A DNA stretch of 64,000 bases from Prasinococcaceae sp. CCMP 1430 (GCA_013416795.1 RQSC01000027.1:593936-657935), one strand, 5' to 3'; numbered from the stretch's first letter, positions 45,938 to 57,546 are shown. The notes: generated from the letters alone by a model not told the origin. Numbers and translations are program-made.

Positions 45938-47045
45938 TTAGCGAGCCTCTGGTGTGGGCATGCAAGGTCCAGGAATCTTGTGCTTGTTCGTAGCACGCTC
46001 AGCTCGACTGCTTGCTGCGTTCCTTACCGTCCTCACGCTGCCAAGCACTCGTACCTCAGGTCCAGTATCTAGTCGTTCCAAGAGATGCAGGAAGGCGTCG
46101 GTATCATTGAGGAAACCTGATCGTGAAGTTGGCGCCTCAACTCCCTCTCCTTCAAGATGTCTCCGGGCGTGTCGATGATATATCTGCGTTGAATCTACGG
46201 TGATAGGGTCCCAGTTTCTACTCCCGGTCTTGGCATGGCGATCAAAGGTGTTGGGTACCAGATTGTGCCGCAGCGGCACGCCAACCGCGCGCAGGATTCT
46301 CAACAGCTCTACGCCCGGCTCTTGCCCCCGTACCATTTGATCGTGCAACGCCACAACATAGGATGCATTCGATGCTCGCAGGCGCGCCACGTTTGTCATG
46401 GTGACACGAGCGAGCACCGATAGTGGGTTCTCAGGAGCTCCATGGCTCCAACCATACGCTGGCTGTAGAGGAGAACGTTTAGAACATAGGTCCGGTCCCG
46501 GTCAGCCACCAGGGCATTCAAAAGCGGCTCGGCAACATATGGGTTGGACTGGGACCCACTTCACTTACCTGCAAGAGCCCATCAGGGGTAATCGTATTTT
46601 CCCACGGTTTGTTTTGCATTGATTCCCACCAGTGCTCGTAGCGTCTCACAATCAAGACGGTTATCACGCGCGAGTCGAGCAGCGATTGCTGTACCATACC
46701 ATGCTTTGGCTGCCTCGCAACTCTTCCGTCCTCATCTCGGAACTCGTGCATGCTCTTCAAAACTGGTAGCACGCCGAGGCGCACACCGTCATCCCGCGCG
46801 CCAGGAGCAACTTCGCTTGCCCCGTTCCGCATCAGCAAGCAGTGGAGCCAGTTGGTGCCACTGTTGTGAAAGCCAAGCACAAAGACACTCCCGAGCTCGT
46901 CGAACGAGCCCGCGTTCGCCACGCTTGCGCCACCGGCGGAAGGGATTGTACACAGCGACGCAGCTGCGATATGTAGCAGCGTGAGCGCCAGAGCGGCCGC
47001 ACGGGCGCGCCGGCCGTCGAGTTTGCTGTGCCACCAAGCCTTCAT
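45938..47045 (-). CDS. Secretory-pathway sulfotransferase-like protein
   Basis: Minus-strand exons 47045-46569 and 46462-45938 give 333 residues. The intron has an almost textbook GTAAGTG donor and CTCTACAG acceptor, unlike the GTGCGTG donors of neighbours. An N-terminal hydrophobic stretch (AALALTLLHIAAASLC, about residues 16-31) acts as signal peptide or signal anchor. The PAPS 5'-phosphate loop is visible as FVLGFHNSGTNWLHCLL and the 3'-phosphate block as VITVLIVRRYEHWWESM. It would transfer sulfate from PAPS to a carbohydrate or other acceptor in the Golgi; the acceptor is unknown. Exon 2 is less conserved (ALHDQMVRGQEPGVELLRIL). The gene sits inside the 66-bp inverted repeat pair, in DNA of visibly lower GC, next to the CTAG array. 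This suggests a more recent arrival than its neighbours. Confidence 0.78.
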
Positions 47046-47542
47046 CGCGCACCTGCGCGCCTGTATGTGCCTTCAAAGCGCCACCGCCCGCCACTCGCAG
47101 AGTGATGTGCCCCGCCGATTCAGGACAGGCGCGAGCACGAGTGCCGCGAGCCGCGGCACCAGGGGGCAGCGCGGGCGGCTGGCGCGGGGTAGGCTGCCGG
47201 CAGTGCCCCAGTCACAGCAGCCCCCAGGCACTCAGCGGTGCTCGTTTTGCTAGGCGCCCGACCTCGCGCGCACCTCGGGACAAGCGCACGCGAGTCGTTT
47301 TCAGACGATGCGTCCCGCGCGGCAGCCGGTGCACCGCACGCAGTGCCGTAGCTATGGCGCACGCCTGCAGCAGCAGGCACACACGAGTTCTTGACTGCTG
47401 CTTGAGCGGGCACTCGCACACCCACAAAGCGCACGCACAAGAGGCGCCGCCGCCGCGGGAGATCCAGCAGTGCTTGCCCCCGGGGGGCGCTGCGAACTCG
47501 TCAGGCGTGGTGAGGTGGGCGAGAGCAGCGTCGCGGCGGTGG

Positions 47543-47690
47543 CGTCGCGCCGCACAAGCAACGCCGCACAAATAGCCCCCCCCTCGTCGCGTCGCACAAG
47601 CAACGCCGCACAAACAGCACCCCCCTCGTCGCGTCGCACAAGCAACGCCGCACAAACAGCCTCGTCGCGCCGCACAAGCAACGCCGCACG
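47543..47690. repeat. Imperfect tandem repeat, four units of about 36-43 bp
   Basis: Units begin at 47543, 47586, 47628 and 47664. Each carries GTCGCGYCGCACAAGCAACG followed by CCGCACAAA and a variable C-rich end. Spacing is 43, 42 and 36 bp. Confidence 0.85.
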
Positions 47691-48107
47691 ACCCCCCCAT
47701 TGCTGCGTACAGACGCACACCTCGGTGCCTCGACAGCACGTCCCCACGCGCATGGCAGCACATACCTTTGAACGCGCCTTTCTTAAACGCTCTCACGAGA
47801 CCGGAGACACCGAGGAACGAGTACGGTAGCAGCACCGAGCGCCCGGACGCCTCGACCACGAGGGGTAGCCCTGAGCTATCGGCGTGCGCGGTCCCCTCAC
47901 CAAGGTGTTTTGTGTGCGTGCTATGGCACCCCTTGCCCTAATTTCACTTTTGCGCGTGTCCGGGTGGCCGCGCATTGACAAGGTCAAAATCAACGTAAAC
48001 CACCATCGACGAGGGCGCCCCCTTCCCCCGCGAGGGGCGGAATCGCGCTTAGTTCCATATGGAGATGGGCGAGAGGGCCCCGAAACGCCCCTCGGCGGCG
48101 GCTGGAT

Positions 48108-48173
48108 CGCAGCGAGCTGGATGTAGCCGCCGCCCAAAAATTGCGACACGTCACATTTTGACCCGGACACTAG
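48108..48173. repeat. 66-bp inverted repeat, right arm
   Basis: Reverse complement of 45744-45809 with four mismatches. AT-rich sequence begins right outside it. Confidence 0.9.
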
Positions 48174-48743
48174 GGTGTCACAATGCCTAAAAGAATTTAT
48201 TTTGATTTTAGGGGCAATTTCGCTCGATAATTCGCTCGGCGTCGACCAAATTGAGTTCATTTCGATATGCAATCGACGCCTTTTACGCCTCCGATTTTCG
48301 GCGGAAAATGCCGCTGCGCGCCGACCGACGCCTACGTATGGGCTTGGATGGGTTGAAGTTCGGCCGTTTCTTCATAGCTTCCATAATTTTTGGGCATAAA
48401 TTCTTGCGTCGGCCGAGAATTTATGCCATTACCCTGTGTGGACGTGACCGTGTATGCCAATGCCGCTCGCGCGGGTAGATCGTTCCCGCACCCACACACC
48501 GCGTGCAATTTGGCCTTCCGATTCCGATTCCGTGACCTGCACCATCATCTGACGGCCTTACAAACTACACCATCAATTATTTTGTCGGTCGCCGCCCGCG
48601 TGAGCGCGCGCCGCACGGCCGACCTCGCCCCGCCGAGTGGATAAAAAAGAAGATGAGGCGGGGCGCGACGCGGCGCGGCGCGTGCGCTCAGCGCGTGGTG
48701 CGCCACAGGACTGCGCGCGCGGCGCATGAGGGGTGGGCGGGTA

Positions 48744-50489
48744 GAGGAACGGCGCCGACGACAGGTCCAGGCGGTCGAAATCGTCCTGCGAGGACGCGGC
48801 GCGTGATGCGGTGGTGGTCGGCGGGGGGCCCGCGGGGCTTGCCGCGGCGCTCATGCTGCGCCAGCGCGGCTTCGCGCCCGTGCATGTCTTTGAGCGCCTC
48901 CCACCGCCCCCAGCGCCACGAGACGAGGTCTACTCGGAGCAGCCGGAACGAAGTTACAATCTCGGCCTGGGCGCTCGCGGGCAGAAGGCACTCGCCGCGC
49001 TGGGCGCTGCCGATGCGGTGGACGCATTCTGCGCGCGAGTGGTCGGGCGGCAGGATTGGGACGCGCAGGGAAACTCCACCGTCAAACTGCAGACCGCTGA
49101 AAAGGGCTACACGACGAAGGTACGGCACGGCGCGCGCTCGCACTTCGGCGCCAGGCGCCGCCCGGCCGCGCCGTCCACACGGCGTCGCTGACTCCCTGCA
49201 CCCAATGACGCGACCTGCATCACGGCCACGCAGTGCATCCAACGCGACAGGCTTGCGGCAGTGCTGAGGGATGTGTGTGAGGCCGACGAGCACATAACGG
49301 TGCGATACGGCATGCACGCCCAAGTCGAGTGGCCAGCGGGTAGCGCGGCGGAGGCGGCGCGCTCTGGTGGGACGCGCGTGACGCTGGCGCCGACGGAGTG
49401 CGCGGCCTCTGCTGGCAGCCACGACGAGAGTGAAGGCGAAGGGGCGCAGGGCGCGACCGAGGTATTCGAGCCCTTCCTGCTGGTTGGTGCTGACGGAGTC
49501 GGTAGCGCAGTGCGCGACGCGATGGAGCGCGAGGGCGTGGTGAAGCACACACGCTTCGAGGACACCAACGTTCGGCGATACAAGACCATCCCGCTCCACC
49601 CGGACCTGGCTTCGGATCCTTCGCAATGGCGAAAGGACCTGAACCTGAGCGCGCGCTCGCGCGGAGGTGGCGGGAAGGATCAGATCGTGCTTGAGGTACT
49701 GCCGACTGCCGAGGGCGTAGGCGTTGGCGTCGCGCTGTTCAAGCCGGGCAACACCGCCATCGCGGACGCCGACACCGCTGACGGCGCGGAGGCGCTCTTC
49801 AATGAGCACTTTCCTCAATTCAAGGAGGTAATTCCCCCGGGAGCGTACGCGAGATTTGCGGCGCAACCCGAGCAGAAGCTCCCCACGTTCTCCTACGTAG
49901 CGCCAAGACTGCACGCGCGAGGCACGGTGCTCGTGGGAGACTCAATAAAGTACGCGTGTGCGCCCCCGCGCGCGTGTGCATGACGTGCAGCTTGAGGAGC
50001 GCTGACGGCGACGCGCCCGATGCGCGCACTGTCAGGTCGGTGAAGCCGTACTTTGGCATGGGCGTGAACAGCGCGCTGCAGGACGTCACCATTCTTGGCG
50101 AGTGCCTGAGCGCTGCCGACGGGGACAGGGACGAGGAAGCGCTCAACGGCGCGCTCGCGGCGTACTCTGCGCGCCACGCGCGGGATGCTAAGGCACTTGT
50201 GACGATGAGCAAGAGCTTTGACGGAGGTTTTGCCACCTTCGTACTTCCCATCATACTCGATTCAATCTTCAACAAGGCCATGCCTTCGCTCTTCGCCCCC
50301 AATGGCATCAGGATGCTGCAGGACGATTCAAGAACCTTCTCGCAGGCGGCGGCGATCAAGCGCCGTGATCGGGTGCTCCAGGTGGCCATCCTGGCCACCG
50401 TGCTCGCGTGTGCGTGCAGGGCGTTGTGGTGGGCGGGCTGCTCGCTCGCGAGCCTGGTTCTGCCTCGGCTGCTCGGTGTCACAGGATGA
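48744..50489 (+). CDS. FAD-dependent monooxygenase, kynurenine 3-monooxygenase-like
   Basis: Three exons can be joined: (5' open)-49119, 49234-49949 and 50036-50489. The FAD-binding Rossmann motif VVVGGGPAGLAAALMLRQRG opens the protein; RSYNLGLGARGQKALAALG is the Arg-rich KMO-type segment; LLVGADGVGSAVRDAM is the DG motif. The second junction restores VLVGDSIKSVKPYFGMGVNSALQD, equivalent to the GD-A-(H)-x-x-x-P-F-x-G-Q-G-x-N block of this enzyme class. The tail has hydrophobic segments (VLQVAILATVLACACRALWWAGC) that would anchor it in a membrane, as in mitochondrial KMO. KMO hydroxylates kynurenine in tryptophan breakdown; related FAD hydroxylases look alike, so the substrate is provisional. 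The first exon with the ATG is not found: the frame is open from 48744 with no ATG before the Rossmann motif. Confidence 0.8.
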
Positions 50490-50664
50490 TGGATCAATCC
50501 TCTCCGCACCTTCGTTCGTCGTATGGACGCGTGCACGCCATTGCTGCAGCGTGGACACGAGGGACTCGCGTCAAGCGTGCTACTTTTTCTTTAAATGCTG
50601 GGATCCAAAGTTCAACACATGAAAACATGAATCGGTACTTGTACGGGAGGAGCGACACCGCGCG

Positions 50665-53600
50665 TCACTCCACCATGTTGGAGATCGGTGCGCGATCCAT
50701 CGCATCTGCCGCGCCGCGTGCCTTCTGCACGATTTCCTTCGGTATGAACGGCAGGCTAGGCAGCTGCAGCAGCAGCTCGCGCACGCGGCGCAACACGCGA
50801 GCGAGGTCACCCTCGTCGAGCCCACCGCACGCCGACATGAGCTCCTTGAACTCAACGCCTGCGGCCCACGCCTCCACCGCGCCGACCATGCGCAGGTCAA
50901 TCTCCGTCGCAGAGGTCACACCCTGGGCGCCCTGCGCCTCCTGAAGGGCCTCCAGCGTCGGCTCGAACGCCTCGAGCGCCAGCAAAACCTCTTCCGAAGG
51001 CGGCAGATTGCTCGATGCCATGCGCCCTCCGATGCTATCGGCTGTCACCAGTGCTGCTGCAAAGCCCGCGAAAGCGCCCTCCGTGAGGTGGTCTGCGGGG
51101 GCCTCGCGATCGGTGCCGGGTGCCAGCGCCAGCGCGAGCAGCAGGCCATTCGCACCCCGCAGGCGCGCGGCATTCTCGCCCAGCGGCGACAGCCGCCAGT
51201 TCTCCTGCCCTGGTTCGGCCATCGCATCCGGCCCTTCCTCCTCCTCCAGCACCTGCCTTGACAGCCCGCCCATGCTCTCAAGCACCTCGACTAAGAGCGT
51301 CGATTCGGGCACGCGGTGTGAGACGAGCGCAGCAAAGGCGAGCGAGCGGCACCGACATCACACGCGCGCGCGGGAGCGTTTGCAACGTGCGTCAGAGGGC
51401 GCATGCATGCCTAGACCCACGCGCGTGATTGGAAGGGCAACGCGATGCGCAGCGCACTCACCGTGCGCCATGAACTCTGCCCAACCCGCGGCGCCGTACG
51501 ATGCCACGCGCTCTCGGAGCTCAGGCAAACGCCGCTCGAGCTCGCGCGCCTCGCGGAGCGCCTCAGATGCAGCCGCAGCACCTGCACGCAGTGCGGGCGT
51601 GGCGCCCTCAAGCGACGCCAATTCGTCGCGGGTGGCGGCCACGCGCTCGAGCTGGTCAGCGACCGCTCGTGCCAGCTCCGCGTTGGCGCCAGAAGTCCCC
51701 GCAGCGCCCGCGCTCTCGTCGAGCGCGTCGCCTTCGAGCGCCTCCGCCACGCCTTCCAGTGCTCCAGCCGCCGTGTCGGTCTCATTTTCGCACCGCCAGC
51801 ACGGCGCCCCCGCCAGCGCGCCCTCGACTGGCTCCCATGAGAACGAGAGCTCGCCGGGGCAGGACGCGCGCAACAAGCCCGCTCGCCTGAAGTCGCCGGC
51901 CGCCTCACCAACACCGACGCCGTCACCGCTGTCTTCGCCGGGCGACTCAATGCCAGCGTCTGCGACGCTCGAGGGGCTCCCGGGGGCGAATTGTACCAAT
52001 GCCGTAATACGCTCGGCGCCCACGTCGTACCACGCTCCGTCCACGCCCAGGCACGCAGCACGCGCGCCGGTGGCGCCGCTCACACCACCGCTCGCGCGGG
52101 CGAGCAGCGCCGGCAACTGGTCGACATAGCCGCCGTCGGCCCCGTCAACCTGGAGGCCGCTAAGGTCGAGCATGACAGCCGCGCCACCGGAGGCGTACGC
52201 CGCCAGCACGGCATCCGCGCGCGCACCAGCGGTGGCTTCGGCCTGCTGTGCGCGCAGCAAGGCAGCCGCTCGCTCCTCCTGCTGCAGCCGACCGCACGCG
52301 GCGGCATGCTTGCTCCAAATATGCTCGCCCACTGCCTCGGGCGCAGCCTGCGCGCGCCGGCGCGCTGCGCGCAGCGCTGCCTCGCACTCGTCGAGAGCAA
52401 GGACTGCCCTGCGGCGTCCCTCGCCGCCGAGGTAGTTGCCGAACGAGCGCTCGAGCAATGCACGCGCGCGCTTCGGCGGCAGACGCCGCAGCAGGCTCAG
52501 GACCATCCCATACGACACTGCGAATTGAGAGCTCATCGCCTCGGGTCCATCCTTGAGCACCCCGATCGCGGCGTCAGCTCCCTCGAAGGGGCTCTGACGC
52601 ACCACGACATGGCCCATCGTGTCCTTGCCGCGTCGCCCCGCGCGCCCAGCCATCTGCAGCAAGGCGTTGCCTCCTAGCGTGGCATGCGTGCGCGCGCCCG
52701 TGCGCTTGCTCATGGTGTGCAGCACGGCGGTGCGCGCGGGCATGTTGAGGCCGGCCGCCAGCGTCTCCGTGGAGAACACCACCTTCAGTCGTCCAGCGAT
52801 GAATTGCTCTTCAACGAAGCGCTTCCAGGACGGGAGCATGCCCGCGTGGTGAGCTGCCACGCCGTTAAGAAGAGGGCCCCGTGCGCCCGCGCGCACGGCG
52901 CCTGGGTGCTCTGCATCAAACGCCTCGAGCGCGCGCTCGAGCGCCGCACGCTCGCCTGCATCCACCATCGGCTCCTCGCACGCGACGGCCGCGGCCTTCT
53001 CACAGCCGAAGCGGCTGAAGATGAACCACACCGCCGGCAGCATATCGCGCGCGCGCAGTTGGCGTAGTGTCGCACCCACGGATGGCACGAGATCCTCCTC
53101 ATCCTCGGGCGGATCGGCCGCGTGCGCGGCCATGAGCTGCTTCACCTGTGGGCTTGCTGCAGACGTCGAGCGGTACTCGAGGAGGGGGAGCAGACCGTCA
53201 CCGGAGGGGAGCTCAACTGCCGACCTTTGTTTGCCGCGGCCTGGTTTCCTACTGCCTGCGCCGCCACCGCGCCCCGAGAAGCGCCCGCCGCCGCCCATGC
53301 CCCGCGTGTCGCTTCCGCCCGCGGCGCGCCGCGCCGCCTTCTTTTGCGCGGCGCGCAGGCTGCCCGGGCTGCGCGTCGAGAAGTGCCAGCGCAGCGGCAC
53401 GGGTCGCCAGTCGGTAGTCACGAGCGACGTTGGGCCATGCACGCTGCGCATCCATTCGACGAGCTCGTGCGGGTTGCTCACAGTAGCGGACAGGCACACG
53501 AGCTGGACGTGGTCGGGGAGGTAGATAATTGTCTCCTCCCACGCTGTGCCGCGGTCGGCGTCCGAGATGTAGTGCACCTCATCCATGACCACGAAAGCGA

Positions 53601-54387
53601 CATCGGCGAGGCGCGAGCGCTTCCCACTTTCCCGCGCGGCAGCGGGCGATGCACTGCGGCCGGATCTTGCGCTCGCGCCAGCGCTACTGTACAGCTCGTC
53701 GACGTCGTCGGGCATCGCCGCGAGTGCATCCGAGGCTTCAGCGCCCTCCGCACCCTCCTGCCCGGCGTCGCCCTTGCCTGCGTCGACCAATTCGCTGTAC
53801 AGGATGTTCCTGAGGATCTCGGTGGTCATGACCACCACCGGGGCGTCCGGATTGATGGAGGCGTCGCCGGTCATGAGGCCAACATTGGCGTCGCCGAAGA
53901 GCTCGCGCAGGTCGGAGAGCTTTTGGTTCGAGAGCGCCTTGAGCGGCGTGGTGTACAGCAAGCGCTTCCCCGCGGCGAGCGCGGCGACGGCGGTGCCCTC
54001 CGCAATCATAGTCTTTCCACAGCCAGTGGGCGCAGACACGACCACCGATGCGCGCTCATCCCCCGTCACAGCCTCGAAAGCCTCGCGCTGGAAGGCGTCG
54101 GGCGCGTACGGGAAGACGGCGCACAGCTCGGCAGCTGTCGTCGCACCGCCGGCGCGTGCGCGGAGCACGTCGGCGGCGGCGGCCAGTGGGGCGTCAGATG
54201 CTGCCTGCGCCATCTCGATCTCTTCGTCCACCACGCGCTCCTCCGCCGCCGGTGCGCCATGGGCGGCAGCTGCCGCGAGCGGCGGACGCCGACGCGCCAG
54301 CGCTTGGCGCGCGCTCGGTGCGCGCAGCAGCGGCGCGGCGCGTGGCGCCCGGTCGCGCGCAGCCACCACGCGTGCCCGGTGCACCAT
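50665..54387 (-). CDS. ISE2-like DEVH-box RNA helicase (Ski2/Mtr4 family), plastid-targeted
   Basis: Minus-strand exons 54387-51462 and 51290-50665 give 1183 residues. The intron starts GTGAGTG and ends CTCTTAG. After an Arg/Ala-rich leader lacking acids (transit-peptide-like, ~50 residues) come helicase motif I APTGCGKT, Ia TTPLKALSNQK, II MDEVHYISD, III LSATVSN, then AHHAGMLPSWK, TETLAAGLNMPART and VI QMAGRAGRRGKDTMGHVV. The C-terminal exon carries the helical DSHCT domain (from LLALEAFEPTLEALQ to the end). A Gly/Arg-rich insertion follows motif III (GGGGRFSGRGGGAGSRK). Plant ISE2 of this type acts in chloroplast RNA processing; that role is inferred here. It is head-to-head with the FAH-family gene and tail-to-tail with the KMO-like gene. 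Confidence 0.92.
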
Positions 54388-54656
54388 GGCACACCCCCTG
54401 CTACAAACGCCCGAACCCCCTCTCCTACGCCCGCCCTCTTCCCTCTCCTTGCATGCACGCGCCGCGCGCGCTGTGTGGCCGCGTCCGCTCGGGCGCGCGC
54501 GCGCCTCGGATCTCTCCAAATCCGTTGCATGCACGGGCGCCGGCGGCACTCGTCGCGCTGTGCGCGCGCGCGCTTCGCTGAGCCAGGCGCACAACACATC
54601 CGGGCAAGTGCGCACGGAGGACTCTACAGGGAAGGAGGGGCCTGCTGTCGCCCGCG
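54388..54656. promoter_or_regulatory. Short divergent promoter, ISE2-like / FAH-family
   Basis: 269 bp between two start codons. Pyrimidine-rich around 54405-54455. No specific element is recognised. Confidence 0.45.
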
Positions 54657-55890
54657 ATGGCCGACGTTGGAGTCGGCGGCCTCCGGCTGGCGACGGTGCG
54701 CACCGCGAGCGGCACGGCCGCGCGCGCGGCTGTCATCGACGCCCGGGCGCCGCGCACCAGCTCGGCAGTGGCGCACCCGCTGCCGTTTGCCGACGGCGCG
54801 GACGCGCTGCGTGCTTGGGCGGCGGCCGATGCCGAGCGCGCAGCGCGCGGCGATGCGCGCATGCCACCATCCCGGATGCTTCAGGAGGCACTGGATGGCT
54901 GCGACCCGGCGGGCGCCCTGCCACTCGCTGACGTGGAGCTCTTGCCGCCTGTGGCATCGTCGAGAAATGCCTTCGCCATCGGGCTCAACTACGGAGAGCA
55001 TGGTGCGCGCGAGAGCGCCATGCGGTCGGCAGAGCCTCACGCGATGGAACGCACGGAGCGGCGCGTGCCTCTGACGATCGCTGACATCCCTGCGCGACTG
55101 CCCTGCCTCGCAGTCACCGAGGTGAAGGAGCGCTTCCAGGGCGACATCGTGCGCCGCGAGCGCCCCTCGCACCCCGTCGTCTTTACCAAGGCACAGACGG
55201 CGGCCGTCGGCGCGGGGGCTCCCATCGAGCTGCCTCCGCCGGCTGTCTCGTCCGAGGTCGACTACGAGGGCGAGCTCGGCGTTGTGCTGCTCAGGGGCGG
55301 GAAGGCGATTGAGAAAGAGCACGCGCTCGAGCACGTCTTCGGGTACTCTGTCATCAATGACGTCACCGCGCGCGACATGCAGCGCAACCACCAGCAGTGG
55401 CATCTCGGAAAGTCGTGCGACACATTCATGCCCCACGGACCGTGCGTACCGGCGCGAGTGGTCTAGCGGAGTGGGCGTGACATAGGCCGCTGACATGCTG
55501 CGCGCCTCACGCGCGCGCGGGGCTCGACGCGCCCGACCCCAGCCAATGAAGCGCTGACCCGCAGCGCTGCGCGCGCACGGCGGCGCCTGGGCTGCCTCGC
55601 GCAGGTGGGTGGTGCCCCGTGACGAGGTGGATCTGGCGGCGTGCCGCGTGCGCACGCATGTGAACGGCGAGCCGCGGCAGGACGGTGCGAACACGGATAT
55701 GCTCTTCAGCGTCCCCGAGCTGATCGCAACGCTCTCGTTGGGCATGACGTTGGTCCCCGCGGATGTGATCGCCACCGGCACTCCAAAGGGAGTGGGCTCG
55801 GGGTTCGACCCACCACGATTTCTCAAGAAGGGCGACCGCGTCACGATAACCGTCGACGGTGTCGGGAAGCTCGAGAACCCCGTGGTGTGA
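54657..55890 (+). CDS. Fumarylacetoacetate hydrolase family protein (FAHD-like)
   Basis: Three exons, 54657-55002, 55114-55441 and 55605-55890, join in frame to 319 residues. The first intron is a multiple of three with no stop, so it could be misread as coding; splicing it restores AIGLNYGEHVTEVKERF, the family motif region, while the retained form inserts 37 unrelated residues. Other marks are PVVFTKAQTAAVG, the metal-binding EVDYEGELGVV (E-x-E), VFGYSVINDVTARDMQ, KSCDTFMPHGPWVV over the second junction, TDMLFSVPELIATLS and GDVIATGTP-type VIATGTPKGVG. Such enzymes hydrolyse acylpyruvates or decarboxylate oxaloacetate with a divalent metal; the substrate is open. There is no clear targeting leader. 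Confidence 0.92.
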
Positions 55891-56003
55891 GCGCGCGCGC
55901 GGCGGCGCACACCTGTAATCAATGCTGTGTACAATACGCCGCCGCTCGCACGTGCACGCGAGCGCGCATCGCCCCGTCGCATCTGCACTTCCATTGCCAT
56001 CGC

Positions 56004-56777
56004 TCAGAAGAAGTCGTCCTCATCGTCGCCGCCCGCAAAGTACATGTCAGCCATGGCGTCCTCGTCCTCGTCCGGAGGGGCGCGGCCCTCGATGTCGTCG
56101 GGCGCTGGTGGCTCAAAGTCATCGCCATCGATGTCATCTGGCGGCGGCGGGCCTGCGTCGAGCGCATCGCCCGCCTGTGCCAGTGGCTGCGTTTGGTGAC
56201 GCTGCTCGCCCTGCTGCTGCTGCACGTCGTCGCCGCCGAGCTGTCCCACCCCGTCCGCGGCTGCGGCTGCTTCCTCCTCCCCTGCGCGCTTGGGGCCGAG
56301 ACCCTTCGCTGCGAGTTCGTCGTTGCGCGCAGCCGAAAGGAAGTTGTGCACCTTCTTCTTCGCGCCTATGTGTGCCACCCTCTCCACGAATTGGGCGTAC
56401 GGCAGCTGCGGGTAGAAGCGTGCGTGCCACGCCTGGTAGAAGCCTAGGATGCGCTCGAGGTCGATGGCCTCGCAACGCTTGCGCTTGTGGCTCTGGAGCT
56501 GGCCCAGCACAGACGGCGCGCGCTTGTACACGTCCAACACGCCCCTCTCGCCGCACAGCAGGATCTCGTTCAGAGGCGGGCGCCGCTTGACGATGCGCTT
56601 CGGCTTCGCGTCGGCCGCGAGGTCCGCGGCGGCCTCGGCCATCTGGCTGCCCGCGGCCGCGGCCGCGCCGACGGCGTCGAAGCCGTCTCCGATGGCGGCC
56701 GCCGCGTCGGCGCCGGCGGTGTCCCCCCGCGTCAGCTCCAGCATCGCCTGCTCGAAAGAGGCCATTTCCTGCGCCAT
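56004..56777 (-). CDS. TIMELESS-interacting protein (TIPIN/Swi3/Csm3)
   Basis: A single minus-strand exon of 257 residues. The conserved Swi3 domain spans about residues 65-160: KRRPPLNEILLCGERGVLDV, an LERILGFYQAWHARFYPQLPY segment, and FVERVAHIGAKKKVHNFL. It is preceded by an Ala/Gly/Asp-rich leader and followed by a Gln-rich linker and a very acidic tail (PPPPDDIDGDDFEPP, ending DDEDDFF). TIPIN pairs with TIMELESS/Tof1 in the fork-protection complex and supports the replication checkpoint. It shares this theme with RAD9 in the same window, though they are 17 kb apart. Start taken at MAQEMASFEQ. It is tail-to-tail with the FAH-family gene (113 bp). Confidence 0.87.
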   Translation of the reverse strand: MAQEMASFEQAMLELTRGDTAGADAAAAIGDGFDAVGAAAAAGSQMAEAAADLAADAKPKRIVKRRPPLNEILLCGERGVLDVYKRAPSVLGQLQSHKRKRCEAIDLERILGFYQAWHARFYPQLPYAQFVERVAHIGAKKKVHNFLSAARNDELAAKGLGPKRAGEEEAAAAADGVGQLGGDDVQQQQGEQRHQTQPLAQAGDALDAGPPPPDDIDGDDFEPPAPDDIEGRAPPDEDEDAMADMYFAGGDDEDDFF

Positions 56778-57102
56778 CGCGCCGCGCGTCGCGCCCGCGC
56801 CCAGCACGGCGAGCCCCGCCCCTTACTTCCCCTCCTTGACACCCCGCGCGCCTGCTCGCGCGCTCTGTGGCGCCGCGCCGCGCGGGAGGGGGGGAGGGAG
56901 GGGGGAGAGGTGGGTGGGGCTGGGGGCTTGCCCGCGCGCGCGAATTTCGCGTTCGAAAACGGCGCGGCGCCACATTTTTTTGTTTGTTTGTGTTTGCTCC
57001 CCCTATAACTCTCCCTCTCTCCCAAACCTCCCCTGGAAGCACTGCTGCAAGTCTCGAGGTTTGAGGTTGCGGAAGGGGTGCATTGGGTTTGAGGGTTTGC
57101 AG
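56778..57102. promoter_or_regulatory. Divergent upstream region, TIPIN / coiled-coil gene
   Basis: 325 bp with G-runs (56884-56925), a T/G tract (TTTTTTTGTTTGTTTGTG near 56973) and, at 57079-57102, the opposite-strand copy of the 2631-2650 element. I see no plus-strand ATG in this spacer. Confidence 0.4.
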
Positions 57103-57508
57103 GCTGTCGCCGGAGCGTGTGGCGGACGACCGCGAGCTGCTCGCGGAGCGCGCGCTCGCCGCGGCGGGCGAGGACCTCAGCGCTGTTGGAAGACATGAGA
57201 GGGCGTACGCCGCCAAAGAAGCGCGGCTGCGCGGCGCCATACGTCAGCATCTCGACAAGGTGCGCGCGGTGGAAGCTGAGCTCACCACGTTGCGCCAGGA
57301 GATGACGCTCACGTCGCGCCCGAAGAAGGCCGCCATCGAGCACATGCGCTACAAGATCGAGGAGGCATCCGAGAGGTGCAAGCGCGCCAAGGCGAGGCAC
57401 GAGGCGGCCGTCGCCCAAGAGGCCGCCGCGGCGGCGGCTGTCAAGCACGCGGAGGAGGAAAAGGTGCGCGACCGCTCACGCCGCGGGGCGCACACCCCTA
57501 CGCACGTG

Positions 57509-57546
<38 letters not shown>

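Larger units (their letters stand above)
47046..48743. other. Intergenic region with repeats, upstream of sulfotransferase
   Basis: About 1.7 kb without a supported gene. It holds the tandem repeat at 47543-47690, the right 66-bp inverted repeat arm (48108-48173) and an AT-rich stretch (48174-48590) with short palindromic words such as AATTTATGCC and GGCATAAATT. Open minus-strand frames over the tandem repeat read as Cys/Ala/Arg repeats and are not called. Confidence 0.6.

Noticed and set aside
47543-47690. CRISPR-like repeat-spacer array
   Set aside because: Units are contiguous with no unique spacers, and the host is a eukaryote.
47212-47859. Repetitive Cys/Ala/Arg protein from the tandem repeat, minus strand
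   Set aside because: The repeat units are not multiples of three (43, 42, 36 bp), so frame periodicity does not hold; best read as noncoding minisatellite.
53122-55074. 650-codon plus-strand frame crossing the helicase and FAH genes
   Set aside because: Composition (Arg/Ala/His/Cys) and position over well-supported genes on both strands show it is a GC-driven chance frame.
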